Below, piece after piece: positions 1 to 7,981 of a DNA stretch of 15,601 bases. Below the pieces are notes generated by a model, which made no database searches, had not been told where the DNA came from, and saw only the letters and a list, made by a program, of their open reading frames with translations. This DNA is from Temnopleurus reevesii (taxonomy: Eukaryota; Echinodermata; Echinoidea; Temnopleuroida; Temnopleuridae): the NCBI GenBank assembly GCA_036244855.1, contig BQKZ01000265.1:79231-94831 (forward strand), given 5' to 3'. The translations under genes were made by a program, and so were the position numbers. The stretch's first letter is position 1, and the number at the start of each line of letters is the position of its first letter.

Positions 1-150
1 GCATGTCGTCATCACCATTATGATCACATTTCCACCCCCTGCATTGGGAGGGGGCGGACAAATAATGTTAAGTGCTTTTCATTATGGTAACGAGAGAGAA
101 TTTGACATTCAGTTATTTGTATTTTTGCTACATGTATATCAAGCCCTCGA

Positions 151-188
151 TTGAAGCCTGGTTGATTTTCCTCAAGCTCTGGTCTTTA
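151..188 (+). repeat. Dispersed short repeat, second copy at 4828-4865
   Basis: TTGAAGCCTGGTTGATTTTC, then CTCAAGCTCTGGTCTTTA, matches TTGAAGCCTGGTTAATTTGG, then CTCAAGCTCAGGTCTTTA at 4828-4865 with few differences. It is probably a fragment of an unidentified repeat family. Confidence 0.65.
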
Positions 189-244
189 ATTTTTTTTTGC
201 TTTATAATAAATTTCAACCTGTTCCAGGGCCCGATGGTAAAATA

Positions 245-463
245 TGGATAAATAATGAAATAAATGATGAAAAATGCATTATTACCCTGGGTTCTATCAC
301 TTCAAGAAATTAATATTCTTGCCAGGTTCCCATTTACCTCACATGACATGAGTGCAGTACAATGTGGATACATTTCTTAATGAAGGAAATTGACGTCATG
401 GGTGGAATTTGAACCGCAATCCTCTGGCTGAAAGTCGAGAGTCAGAACCACTACACCACGATG
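245..463 (-). mobile_element. tRNA-derived SINE-like repeat (copy 1)
   Basis: Read on the minus strand, a Pol III promoter is visible: box A TGGTGTAGTGG (458-448) and box B GGTTCAAATTCC (415-404), 33 bp apart as in tRNA genes. A body follows (320-400) whose sequence recurs at 12920-13325, for example ATGTGGATA plus a TTTCTT block on the plus strand. The 3' tail may reach about 245, where the minus strand is T- and ATT-rich. A tandem CCCAGGGTAATAA-like stretch near 285 resembles tails of other SINEs here. The tRNA part is diverged and no anticodon can be called. Confidence 0.6.
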
Positions 464-593
464 AAATATGACATAATTATTTATTTACTTAGATAAGAAG
501 TACGAACGGAAAACAAATCTCACAATATCCCATTAAATTTTCCCCTTGCACATTGTTTGAAAAACGTGAAAAGAACAAACATTACCTTCGAAA

Positions 594-834
594 GCTCCGG
601 TCACATAGCGCCCCGGAGGCAACACGATTCAACACGACTCTTTCGTTAGCTTAGTTTAGTTTATTTATTTAGACAAGATAAGTACATGTCTCGGGAATAC
701 AAAAAAGGCTATGGCAGCCCGTACAAGTTTGCATCCCGGATAAAAAAAACATAACATAATTCGCAGTTAAACTGCCTCAGAGCCAAGAGTCGTGTTGAAT
801 CGTGTTGCTTCCGGGGCCCTATGCGACCGGGACG
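594..834. mobile_element. Palindromic MITE, GCCCCGGTCAC family, copy 1 (with internal insertion)
   Basis: The termini are inverted repeats of about 45 bp. The left arm has CCGGTCACATAG, then GGCAACACGATTCAACACG and ACTCTTTCG. The right arm carries the same in reverse (AGAGTCGTGTTGAATCGTG, TTGCTTCCGGGGCC, ATGCGACCGG). The short centre of its relatives (ATTCACAGTTAAC) is present as ATTCGCAGTTAAAC near 760 but is separated from the left arm by about 105 bp of foreign sequence (about 650-755). The right end lies about a dozen bases past the donor of the exon at 853-1002. Confidence 0.8.
650..756 (-). mobile_element. Retroposon 3'-end fragment nested in the MITE
   Basis: This is the segment absent from the two sister MITEs. 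On the minus strand it reads GGGATGCAAACTTGTACGGG, then CTGCCATAGCC, a T run, and ends in TAAATAAATAAACTAAACTAA-type short repeats, which looks like the simple-repeat tail of a LINE or SINE. The family was not identified. Confidence 0.4.
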
Positions 835-852
835 TTAGAACTTGCCACTTAC

Positions 853-1002
853 TTTGCGAGCGCCGCATTCATTCTCCTGGGTGAACATCCACGTTTCTCC
901 ATCAGTGGAATATGAGATGCCCAAGGATGTTATCCACTCTGGTAAATCGTATCGTCCCTGTGTAATAGCGCCCGTCACAGTAGAGTTCACACCCAGGTCA
1001 AT
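853..1002 (-). CDS. F5/8 type C domain 2, middle exon
   Basis: The 150-nt exon is phase 0 at both ends. The acceptor is TTGTCTTCTCAG (AG at 1004-1003) and the donor a perfect GTAAGT at 852-847. It encodes 50 residues: IDLGVNSTVTGAITQGRYDL, PEWITSLGISYSTDGETW and a short tail ECGARK. This corresponds to the central strands of the F5/8C fold (V-T-G-x-I-T-Q-G and Y-S-x-D-G-x-x-W). The C-terminal part with the F-x-G-N-x-D motif is not in positions 1-852, so the rest of the domain lies beyond the left edge. A palindromic MITE starts about a dozen bases past the donor. Confidence 0.88.
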
Positions 1003-1030
1003 CTGAGAAGACAAAACATGATAATTATAA

Positions 1031-1390
1031 AAATATTTCCGTAAAATAAGTGAGTCATGGGACAATAGATCCGTACGTAATGGATTATAGAGGTTTCGAT
1101 TTCATTCGTCACAGTCACAGCTACAGTCGCCCGAAAGTAGCACGTCATAGTTTTGCGCGTATGCTTATTGTTACGTACACAACCAGCTGTGACGTAACAA
1201 TAAGCAGACGCACAAAATTATGAGGTTCTACTTCCGGTCGACGTGCCCTGCGTCACAGTTGACTGAAATCGAAAACACCATATTGAACTGCGCAGACACA
1301 ACAACCACAAGCCGGTTTCGATTTGAATAGCACGAGTAAGGATTATTGAATTGATGTTCGGCTTATGTTTACGGAAATGGATTAAATCGT
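1031..1390. mobile_element. MITE family 2, copy A (interrupted by a foldback element)
   Basis: The segments CAATAGATCCGTACGTAA (about 1064-1081) and about 1281-1390 (TTGAACTGCGCAGACACAAC, CCGGTTTCGATTTGAATA, TTTACGGAAATGGATTAAAT) match the contiguous copy at 13069-13240. The outer ends are loosely inverted (TTCCGTAAAAT at about 1040, TTTACGGAAAT at about 1371). The stretch 1090-1280 is a later insertion. It begins about 30 bp upstream of the acceptor of the exon at 853-1002. Confidence 0.65.
1090..1280. mobile_element. Foldback MITE with ~90-bp arms inside MITE family 2 copy A
   Basis: The left arm (about 1091-1180) and right arm (about 1184-1280) are imperfect reverse complements. Left GGTTTCGATTTCATTCGTCA mirrors right TGACTGAAATCGAAAACACC. 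Both share GTAG-AC-TCATA, TTTTG-GCGT, and the centre-proximal TGCTTATTGTTACGT (left), whose reverse ACGTAACAATAAGCA is present on the right. Little sequence separates the arms, so the RNA or single strand would form a long hairpin. Confidence 0.75.
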
Positions 1391-1514
1391 GTGGTAATTT
1401 GATAACAATTTGATAACATTTGGTAACAGACGACAAGGAAAAAATGATGAAAGTTAATAGATAATGAACAGTAGGGTCACACTTAGATTCGATCACGGAG
1501 ATGTTTCATCAAAT

Positions 1515-1665
1515 CGTTCTTAAAGTTACGCATGACTTTAAGAAAGACTGGAGTACGTTAACGAGTGTAATACGCGTAATATTCTATATCATTCAGCACA
1601 AAAAATGATACCAGTCTTGCGTAAGGTCGTTCTTAAAGTCTTTCGTAACTTGGTGAACCACCGCC
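1515..1665. repeat. Foldback repeat around TTAAAGT/ACTTTAAGAA motifs
   Basis: The left arm has AAGTTACGCATGACTTTAAG then AAAGACTGG (about 1523-1552). The right arm, reversed, has AAGTTACGAAAGACTTTAAG, then AACGACCTTACGCAAGACTGG (about 1612-1653). The spacer is about 60 bp. Conserved motif order in both arms fits a decayed MITE; no target duplication was found. Confidence 0.55.
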
Positions 1666-1836
1666 CAGACTTTAAAAAACCTCGACAGTCCCCTTTTCGG
1701 AAACTACAAGAGACTACATTTTGCGAATCTTTTAAAGTTAATAAACCACGTCCAATCATCAAGATTTCTATTGGTTACGTCGAAGTTTTGCCACGCACAT
1801 AAATGTGATCAAAACACAACAAACGATATCCCCTAT

Positions 1837-2158
1837 GTATTATGAAGGATATTTCAAAAGATTGAAATCTCAGCTCAGGGTAATGAACGGAAACACCTAG
1901 TATAATTGCCGAGATAAAGAATTAGTTTATACTGTTTACAAACATTAACATGACATTGATTTATTTAGGAGGATTCTAAATGAAGAAAATATTAACAAAT
2001 TATTTAAAAAAAATTAACATCGGAAGTTATCAACGATGAAGTTAAAGATTGCCGACTAAAGGAAGTCTATCAGAGGAGAATAAGGAAACTTTGAAAATTC
2101 ACAACTTTTGAATGGATTATCCGATTTTTCACAGTATTTTTTTGTATCCTAGTTCCCC
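1837..2158. repeat. Direct repeat copy 1 (possible uncollapsed allele)
   Basis: From GTATTATGAAGGATATTTC onward this segment aligns to 2318-2640 with about 95% identity over 320 bp, with scattered substitutions and 1-bp indels in homopolymers. No coding signal was seen. Confidence 0.9.
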
Positions 2159-2170
2159 CCATTAGATAGC

Positions 2171-2316
2171 ATTATGGTATGGTATGGTACTTTATTCCCA
2201 ATCGTTAAAAAGACATATAATATACAACATGATACGAAATAAGAATACATTTGGCAAATTTACATGTGAATAAAAACATAACTTGCAAATAATAAGATTG
2301 GCTGGATTGCCCTTTC
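2171..2316 (-). mobile_element. Retroposon 3' end with (ACCAT)n-like tail
   Basis: On the minus strand the segment ends GGGAATAAAGTACCATACCA followed by TACCATA. AATAAA is directly followed by short tandem ACCAT/ACCATA units, as at the 3' ends of some non-LTR retroposons. The upstream body (about 2200-2316) is AT-rich and has no recognisable ORF. The other copy of the surrounding direct repeat lacks it, which supports insertion. Confidence 0.5.
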
Positions 2317-2317
2317 N

Positions 2318-2640
2318 GTATTATGAAGGATATTTCAAAAGATTGAAATCTCAGCTCAGGGTAATGAACGGAAACACCTAGTATAATTGCCGAGATAAAG
2401 AATTAGTTTATACTGTTTACAAACATTAACATGACATTGATTTATTTAGGAGGATTCTAAATGAAGAAAATATTAACAAATTATTAAAAAAAATTAACAT
2501 CGGAAGTTATCAATGATAACGTTAAAGATTGCCGAGTACAGGAAGTACGTCAGAGGAGTGAAAGGAAACTTTGAAAATTCACAACTTTTGAATGGATTAT
2601 CCGATTTTTCACAGTATGTTTTTTTAAACCTAATTCCCTC
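2318..2640. repeat. Direct repeat copy 2, starting right after an ambiguous base N
   Basis: This copy starts at GTATTATGAAGG, immediately after the only N in the window (2317). It lacks the retroposon-like insert that follows copy 1: here CCATTCAATAGTATTACATC runs on, whereas copy 1 goes from CCATTAGATAGCATTATGG into the repeat. This pattern suggests two alleles or contig ends joined in series. Confidence 0.9.
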
Positions 2641-2806
2641 CATTCAATAGTATTACATCAATATCTGTGGGAAATACCCCTTTGATTCTCATGTGTTGCC
2701 TTACATCTGAAGTTTGGGATTACATTTCCTAAGCCACCAAGCTTTAATAGGCACTACATATTGTAGAAAACACGCTCTGGCTATTGTGTGTGGTCCCTAT
2801 GTTTAA

Positions 2807-3342
2807 AAGAAGAGCCTACCCCAAGATGATATTTTTTTTTCAGAATGAGCAGAAAAATAAGATGAACAGAATAAAAGAAGCTTGAGAAAAATTGGACCAC
2901 TAATGAGAAAGTTATGAATGTTTAGATCTTTAAACAAATTGACAATTGATGACGTCATAGGTGCACAACCGACCATGTACAGATGTATCACATTCATTTC
3001 AATGTCATAAAATGTAACTTTCTTCCCTATAAATATGATTTCTTGAAAACTCCAACCATAGGATATTTCATTAAAGATATGTAGATCCACTATTTGTATG
3101 TTTGCATTCATACAAACTCTGCATCTGTAAAGATGATGAATTTTGCACCGTCAATTTTGCACCCATGATGTCATCAAATTGGCAACATCTCTGGAAATTT
3201 CCTCTGATTTCTCCATCCTTTTAAATCCACAGTTTTTTTTAAAACTACTTTTCCGATTTTCTTCAATTCTTTTTTGTTTTGCTCACCAATTTCTTTTTCT
3301 GCATCTATTAAACAAATTATTATTTTGGGGTAGACTGGTCTT
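2807..3342. mobile_element. Non-autonomous TTAA-flanked DNA element with long diverged terminal inverted repeats
   Basis: The ends mirror each other. Left TTTAAAAGAAGAGCCTACCC (2802-2821) mirrors the right end, reversed: TTTAAAAGACCAGTCTACCC. The mirror continues inward: CAGAAAAA, then CAATTGATGACGTCATAGG and GTGCAC at about 2940-2965 against reversed CAATTTGATGACATCATGG and GTGCAA near 3160-3180. The arms are therefore about 150-160 bp and heavily mutated. TTAA sits at 2803-2806 and 3343-3346, consistent with TTAA target use (piggyBac or Kolobok type). No transposase is encoded. It ends about 112 bp from the F5/8C domain 2 N-terminal exon. Confidence 0.65.
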
Positions 3343-3457
3343 TTAAAGGGCTCTTCCTACAAAGGTTCGTGGCTGTGCCAAAGTGCGAACAAAATGACGT
3401 AAGTGACGCCCTGCGTCCTTTAAGTTTTCTCAAATTTCGAATGCTTCTCTCTCTCAC

Positions 3458-3663
3458 CTGAATCCATTCATCAAAGTCGGTGGAAAACAGAGATCCATGG
3501 ACCCAAGCCGATCCTGTTGCTCTTAGCCGTCCTTGGGGCGGGGTGAATGGAACGATACTGGACGAAGCCGTCAGCTGCCGATCGCCTATCCGCCCGTCCT
3601 CCACACCCATGGGTTTGCCGCGATCTCGGGGGCTACAGCTGCCCCCTTTGACGTTCATTTTAA
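3458..3663 (-). CDS. F5/8 type C domain 2, N-terminal exon
   Basis: This 206-nt exon begins in phase 1 after a strong TTTTTTTTAG acceptor (AG at 3665-3664) and ends in phase 0 at CAG|GTGAGA (donor 3457-3452). After a short linker it shows the start of a second discoidin domain: SCSPRDRGKPMGVEDG, RIGDRQLTASS, a W-V-H-G block and D-E-W-I-Q. The next strand (I-D-L-G) is in the exon at 853-1002, and the join EWIQ-IDLG matches the family consensus W-x-Q-V-D-L-G exactly. The domain has its entry cysteine. Another AG within GGGGGCAG would give phase 2 and is rejected on phase and pyrimidine tract. Confidence 0.87.
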
Positions 3664-3777
3664 CTAAAAAAAATAATACAAAAATGAACTTTCAACTGTC
3701 ATTGTTGCTAAAGTTAAATGAAAATGCATCTTCTGTTGCTGCATAAATTTATGTGGTCAACTTTGCTTTGCACTGTA

Positions 3778-3830
3778 TTGAACTCAAGGTCCTTAGCTGC
3801 TTGACTGACATAGCGTCAGCTTGAGTTCAA
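3778..3830 (+). repeat. Perfect 11-bp inverted repeat (hairpin)
   Basis: TTGAACTCAAG (3778-3788) and CTTGAGTTCAA (3820-3830) are perfect reverse complements around a 31-bp loop that itself holds CTGAC/GTCAG. The right arm resembles a Pol III box B (GAGTTCAACTCC), so it may be a relic of a tRNA-derived repeat. Confidence 0.4.
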
Positions 3831-3836
3831 CTCCAG

Positions 3837-4820
3837 ATAGTTGCCTTTTCCATTTGCAATTAGCCAAGACGTTTATGTCTGATTTTGATGTGAAGAAATC
3901 CAAAGAATTTTGGATTCATCCAAGTGAAGTTTAAAGTATTCTCAAAGATTATGGAGGCAAAGAGGTTAATTAATCTCATGAATCTATTCTTTTTTGTATA
4001 TTGGAAGTTTAAAACTGCAAATTTAAGGTTTGTTTTCAACTCATCCTCCATAAACATAGTATAATATAATGATATGTGGTTTATGTAGTCCCACACATTG
4101 CAATTCAGTTTAAGAAATTGATAAAAATGTGATTACAAGCTAAAACATAGTTTTATTCAATGCTTTAATGAAGATATTCTATGAAACATGATTTAACTGA
4201 GAGGTCCATGAGTGTTGCAGAGAGTAGTTTGAAATTTATTGACTAAAACAAGATGATTTTCAGTAGCCAGGGATGTATTCAGTAGCCAGGGAATTCCAAT
4301 GTCATTGATAAGATAAGGTCATATTGATCAATTGTTTGTTTTGTAAGTTTCATTATGAAATTATGACATTGTAGTTATTAATGTCTTGACAGAGCTGCCA
4401 AGTTGTACTGGTATTCATTAATCATTACCGATATACTGATTTTGAGAAGATTATGGGTTTTATGCAAAATGCTGATTTTCAGGATCTTATTTAGATACTA
4501 AAATATGCGAGTACCTTGGCATCTCTGATTTGTTAAACAACAGATGTCTCGTGTATACATTTTAACATGTCGGATCATGAATTAATTTATCGAATATCTG
4601 ATCTGCAAATATGTTAACTTAATTGCTCACATATTATGCACCTGTACCTATAGTTCTCAATGTGTTTTTATCTCCGACAGTTTTCACGGAGTTTTTGCTA
4701 CGGAGCGATAGAAAGAATGACAGAAAGAATAAAGTCAATGGAGTATATTCTCCCGTAGAAACCTTTGCCTGAATTATTTCCTTACATCGATATCAGTCAC
4801 AGTCATTATGTCAATGAAGA
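3837..4820. other. Intronic stretch with no recognised feature
   Basis: AT-rich sequence between the F5/8C domain 2 N-terminal exon and the repeat cluster at 4828-5862. I saw no exon, RNA gene or repeat with a partner elsewhere in the window, apart from a short internal doublet (TTCAGTAGCCAGGGA at about 4260-4290). The short frames are not supported. Confidence 0.5.
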
Positions 4821-5135
4821 TAAACAATTGAAGCCTGGTTAATTTGGCTCAAGCTCAGGTCTTTATAAGAGAATCATCAGGATCATTGAAACGCATCGCC
4901 TCTGAAAAAAACGAGTGACGGACTGGTACCTACCGAGTCCTTTGCCAGGATTGTCCTGTTAAGCCATCGTGCACCTAACAAACGCGACCTCTACAACACA
5001 GGGCTTTCGTTCTACAACGCGAACGCTATTTTAAGACGTTAGATCTATGGGCAGCCAAAATGAAAGATGTGCTTTTCGAAAATGCAAATCTCTCCAAAAT
5101 GCATGAATGACCACTTCAGCAGGCTATATATTTAA

Positions 5136-5812
5136 AGGGGAACTTTTATGACACTGTATATTAATTTTTATCTGATTAATCTTTTTAATATGCATCCCTA
5201 TTCACCATCTTTTTCATCTCGTTCTATTTCATAGAGGTGAAAATCAAGAAATGTTATGGTTGTTTAGAACGCCCCTCAAACACGGAACGCGCGGATCCGG
5301 TGGGTTGGGACTTCGATCTGTCAATCATCATGACGTCATATACAGACATTGCTGAGCAAGAACCGGTGTTTGGGTGTGTCATTCTATGCATTTATGATGT
5401 TGTTTGGCGCCAATTATACCCGCGATTTGAAAATTTTTGTTTATATGCGGAACGTGGTAGATTCTTCAGAAGTTGAGGAAAACAGTTATTCATGTCCTGG
5501 CTCGGATTTCGAGGAGGATATTGAACAAGAAGGAGAAATATTAGGGGCACAATCCTACATGTTTAAGTCCGTGGTTTTGATGCAAGACTGGATATGACGT
5601 CACAGACCCCGCTTGTCAATAGATATGCCGTAGAGGGGGTATTTCTGGGAGGCGGGGCATAGCTCTCTGACCCAGATGAAAATGTTGATGGAAAATATAT
5701 TTTTTTAAATGCTCAGAGGCGTATTTTGTTCAGGAAGATAGAATTATTATGTAAAGATATATGTAATCTTCGATTATATTATAATGATACAGAGTGTCAT
5801 AAACGTTCCCCT
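5136..5812. mobile_element. Non-autonomous TTAA-flanked DNA element, 677 bp, with a coding remnant
   Basis: The left end AGGGGAACTTTTATGACACT (then GTAT) is mirrored by the right end, reversed: AGGGGAACGTTTATGACACT (then CTGTAT). There is one mismatch and a 2-bp indel over about 24 bp. TTAA flanks both ends (5132-5135, 5813-5816), as in piggyBac or Kolobok elements. Inside, two overlapping plus-strand reading frames of about 80 codons (5237-5476, 5349-5597) remain. It sits between two arms of an older inverted repeat. Confidence 0.75.
5237..5597 (+). pseudogene. Degenerate coding remnant inside the TTAA element
   Basis: Two overlapping frames are open here. The downstream one ends in an acidic stretch (SSEVEEN, SDFEEDIEQEGE) followed by LGAQSYMF and a stop at 5595-5597. 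The acidic run followed by a Q-x-Y-M-F motif faintly recalls short proteins found widely in invertebrate genomes with an acidic N-terminus and a Q-P-Y-x-F-E-P motif, but I could not confirm that, and the rest is not recognisable. The codons look broken: a frame change would be needed near 5450 to join both halves. The remnant is best read as leftover element-encoded or captured sequence, not a working gene. Confidence 0.3.
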
Positions 5813-6067
5813 TTAACGTCGTCAATAGCGGAGGCGTTGCAACGCGAAAGCCTAGTATTGTGTACGTGAATACGACATCTACTTGAGATGTCCGCTCAAC
5901 CCCACAGATCTAGTTGTTCATCCAGAAAAGAGAACTTGTGTTTGTGTGAGCAGTGGTGAGTGAAAGGAGTTTGATAGGCTTGCAGGCGGACTCGTTCTGA
6001 GAAGGGAACATGCAATTTGAATATTAAAACATTAGAAAAGGCAGCTAGATTCTAGACTAGTACCTAC

Positions 6068-6233
6068 CTAGCATCTCATTGATAGGACCGTATCCAAGGA
6101 GTTCGAGCCTGAGTGAAAAATAAGTAGAATGCACGCTGTTTGTTTTCGGGTGAATCTTCACGAAACGGCATATCATTGGTTGCTGGAGCGGGTACTCTAC
6201 TGGCGTCAAGTTGTCATAGTTTCCCGGAAACAC
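6068..6233 (-). CDS. F5/8 type C domain 1, C-terminal exon
   Basis: The 166-nt exon (phase 0 in, phase 1 out) completes the first discoidin domain. VFPGNYDNLTPVEYPL matches the family's V-F-x-G-N-x-D-x-x-T-P-V, followed by CRFVKIHPKT (usually A-R-Y-V-R-I-x-P) and SLRLELLGYG (usually S-M-R-x-E-L-L-G-C). The closing cysteine is tyrosine here, so the disulfide that normally ties the domain's ends is apparently lost, although the cysteine at MICRF might substitute. The acceptor ends ATCAG (6238-6234), with a poor pyrimidine tract because an (AAT/GAT)n microsatellite lies directly upstream. The donor is GTAGGT at 6067-6062; an alternative donor 4 nt downstream would break phase. The linker GPINEML then leads to the second domain. 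Confidence 0.85.
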
Positions 6234-6255
6234 CTGATCATGGATGCACATATAA

Positions 6256-6338
6256 ACCATAATATTAATGATAATGATAATTGTAATAATAACAATGAAA
6301 ATAATGTTATTAAAGATAATGATGATGATGATGATAAC

Positions 6339-6369
<31 letters not shown>

Positions 6370-6440
6370 TTACTAATTATAATAATGATGATGATGATGA
6401 TGATGATTATAACAATAATAGTAATAATACTACTAATGAT
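6256..6440 (+). repeat. (AAT)n/(GAT)n compound microsatellite
   Basis: About 185 bp of interrupted AAT and GAT triplets. It runs up to within about 20 bp of the acceptor of the exon at 6068-6233 on the minus strand, where it replaces a normal pyrimidine tract with TTA/ATC triplets. The Asn/Asp- and Ile-rich frames through it are artefacts. Confidence 0.95.
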
Positions 6441-6601
6441 AATCAAATATACCATGCACTGAAAAGTTCTGGTTGAAATTATGGATTGTGAGGTGACTGG
6501 CATAGCACTATTTTCTGAGGGGAAAATAGTCACTATGCCGGTCACCGAAGAATCCATAATTTCATTTAGTACTTCGAAAAATGTGCATGGTATATTTGAT
6601 T
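6441..6601. repeat. 161-bp foldback palindrome
   Basis: AATCAAATATACCATGCACT at 6441 is mirrored by GTGCATGGTATATTTGATT ending at 6601. Inside, GAAATTATGGATT, GGTGACTGGCATAG and ACTATTTTC (6475-6520) are mirrored by GAAAATAGT, CTATGCCGGTCACC and AATCCATAATTTC (6526-6563). The loop is only about 7 bp (TGAGGGG). The left end abuts the microsatellite. It is probably a MITE; it lies in the intron within F5/8C domain 1. Confidence 0.75.
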
Positions 6602-7976
6602 TATATCCTACACAAGAACACCGAAATAATAATCAAATTTATATCCTAATTATATTCTGTCGATTAAATGAATTCCTCCAAATTATCATCATCATCTACG
6701 AGATTAAATCTCTGTTCATCGTCGTTGATTTCTCCACTGGGCGCCGGCATTGTTGTTAATTTTTAGACGACCTTTGATCTCGATATCGCGGTATCGATAG
6801 CGGAATATCCAGTTATCGTACAAGATGACGTCAGAATATTGACATATCAAAAACTATTCCGAGGATGACGTCACGCCATATCCAATTTCATGGTGAATAT
6901 ATTTTTAATCACATGACTGCTCCTGACCAATGACAATGGATACAATCGTATAGGTAGGATACAGTAATAATGATTATTATAAAAATACAAGTAAGAATAA
7001 TAATACATGCGTTTTATAGGGAGCAAAATCCACTAGAATTTAGTGCCCAAGGCGCGCGCTAGAAATAAAAGAGTGGAAAATAACAAAGAATAGCATATAT
7101 AGCATGATGATGCATGTGATGACTAAAATAACAAACCATATATAGTTCGAAGTTCGAACATAGCATACGACAAAAGGAAATAGACACAGTATCATTAGTA
7201 CAATGTAAACAATTCATCTTCATCTACCTGTTTAACCATCTTGCATTCATTTTCATGTTGTGCTTATACTATTATGAATTTATGTTGTATAGTATGTAAA
7301 TTATTCTTTTCATCATTTACCGTATTCGTATATTTATCGTTTTCCAGAAGAAAGTCACTTATACCCTCCCATGCCCGAAGTATTGCAACATTTCAAGATT
7401 ACGTTCATTTTCCATTGATTCACCTGTCGTATTTTTTTTCTTATTTCTTCTTAAATATAAAACAAATCACAAATATCTATTGTTGAAATTAAAGTGTCAT
7501 ACACGGTTTGTAAATTATGTAGGGTAAAACAATTCTTAACTGAGTTATGTATACCAAAAACCAAAGACGACAAAGGTAGAAAACTGCGATGTCTCGACTT
7601 GCAGATTAGTCAACGGCTTCTCGCAAAATTGTCTTCCCTTTATTTCAATTGAACATATTCCATGACTTGCTGAATACTTCTGCTAACAAAAGTGTCAAAA
7701 TCTATACCCCATGCAAATAAAATAGACAACCTTAGTAGAAGACGTCACTCACAGTTCCTTCAGGGCATGTATTGTTACAATGTTATGGCACATCGTGTAT
7801 TGGCCATTAGGTTTTGAGAATGAGCAATATAATATAAGTTATCGTTCTTGAGTACAGTAACTAATCCTGAGATATTCTATAATATGGCCAGTGCATAAAC
7901 TTGATTTATACGTGTGTCCTGAAGGAATCAAGAGTGGGTCTATGTTGCAATATACATGGCATGGGAGTGTACTATA
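6602..7976. other. Intron within F5/8C domain 1, no further gene seen
   Basis: About 1.4 kb of AT-rich intron. It holds two TGACGTCA-type sites (6823-6830, 6865-6872 region) and a GATATCGCGGTATCGATAG stretch at about 6781. No exon-like sequence with splice signals was recognised on either strand. Confidence 0.5.
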
Positions 7977-7981
7977 CTAAC

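Larger units (their letters stand above)
4991..5862. repeat. Older inverted repeat split by the TTAA element
   Basis: The left arm (4991-5039), reversed, reads CGTCTTAAAATAGCGTTCGC, then GTTGTAGAACGAAAGCC. The right arm (5817-5862) reads CGTCGTCAATAGCGGAGGCG, then TTGCAACGCGAAAGCC. The two halves match at about 70-75%. The TTAA element lies between them, directly against the right arm. Confidence 0.45.

Noticed and set aside
404..463. Functional tRNA on the minus strand
   Set aside because: The acceptor and anticodon stems are mismatched and the following sequence recurs as a repeat; scored as a SINE.
1605..1802. 65-residue plus-strand frame
   Set aside because: Overlaps a foldback repeat; composition and lack of motifs give no support.
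3480..3746. 88-residue plus-strand frame opposite the F5/8C exon
   Set aside because: Shadow of the minus-strand exon, which has domain motifs and splice sites.
6129..6557. Long open frames rich in Asn/Asp (plus) or Ile (minus)
   Set aside because: They are produced by the (AAT/GAT)n microsatellite and the adjoining palindrome. Only the F5/8C exon part on the minus strand (6068-6233) is supported.
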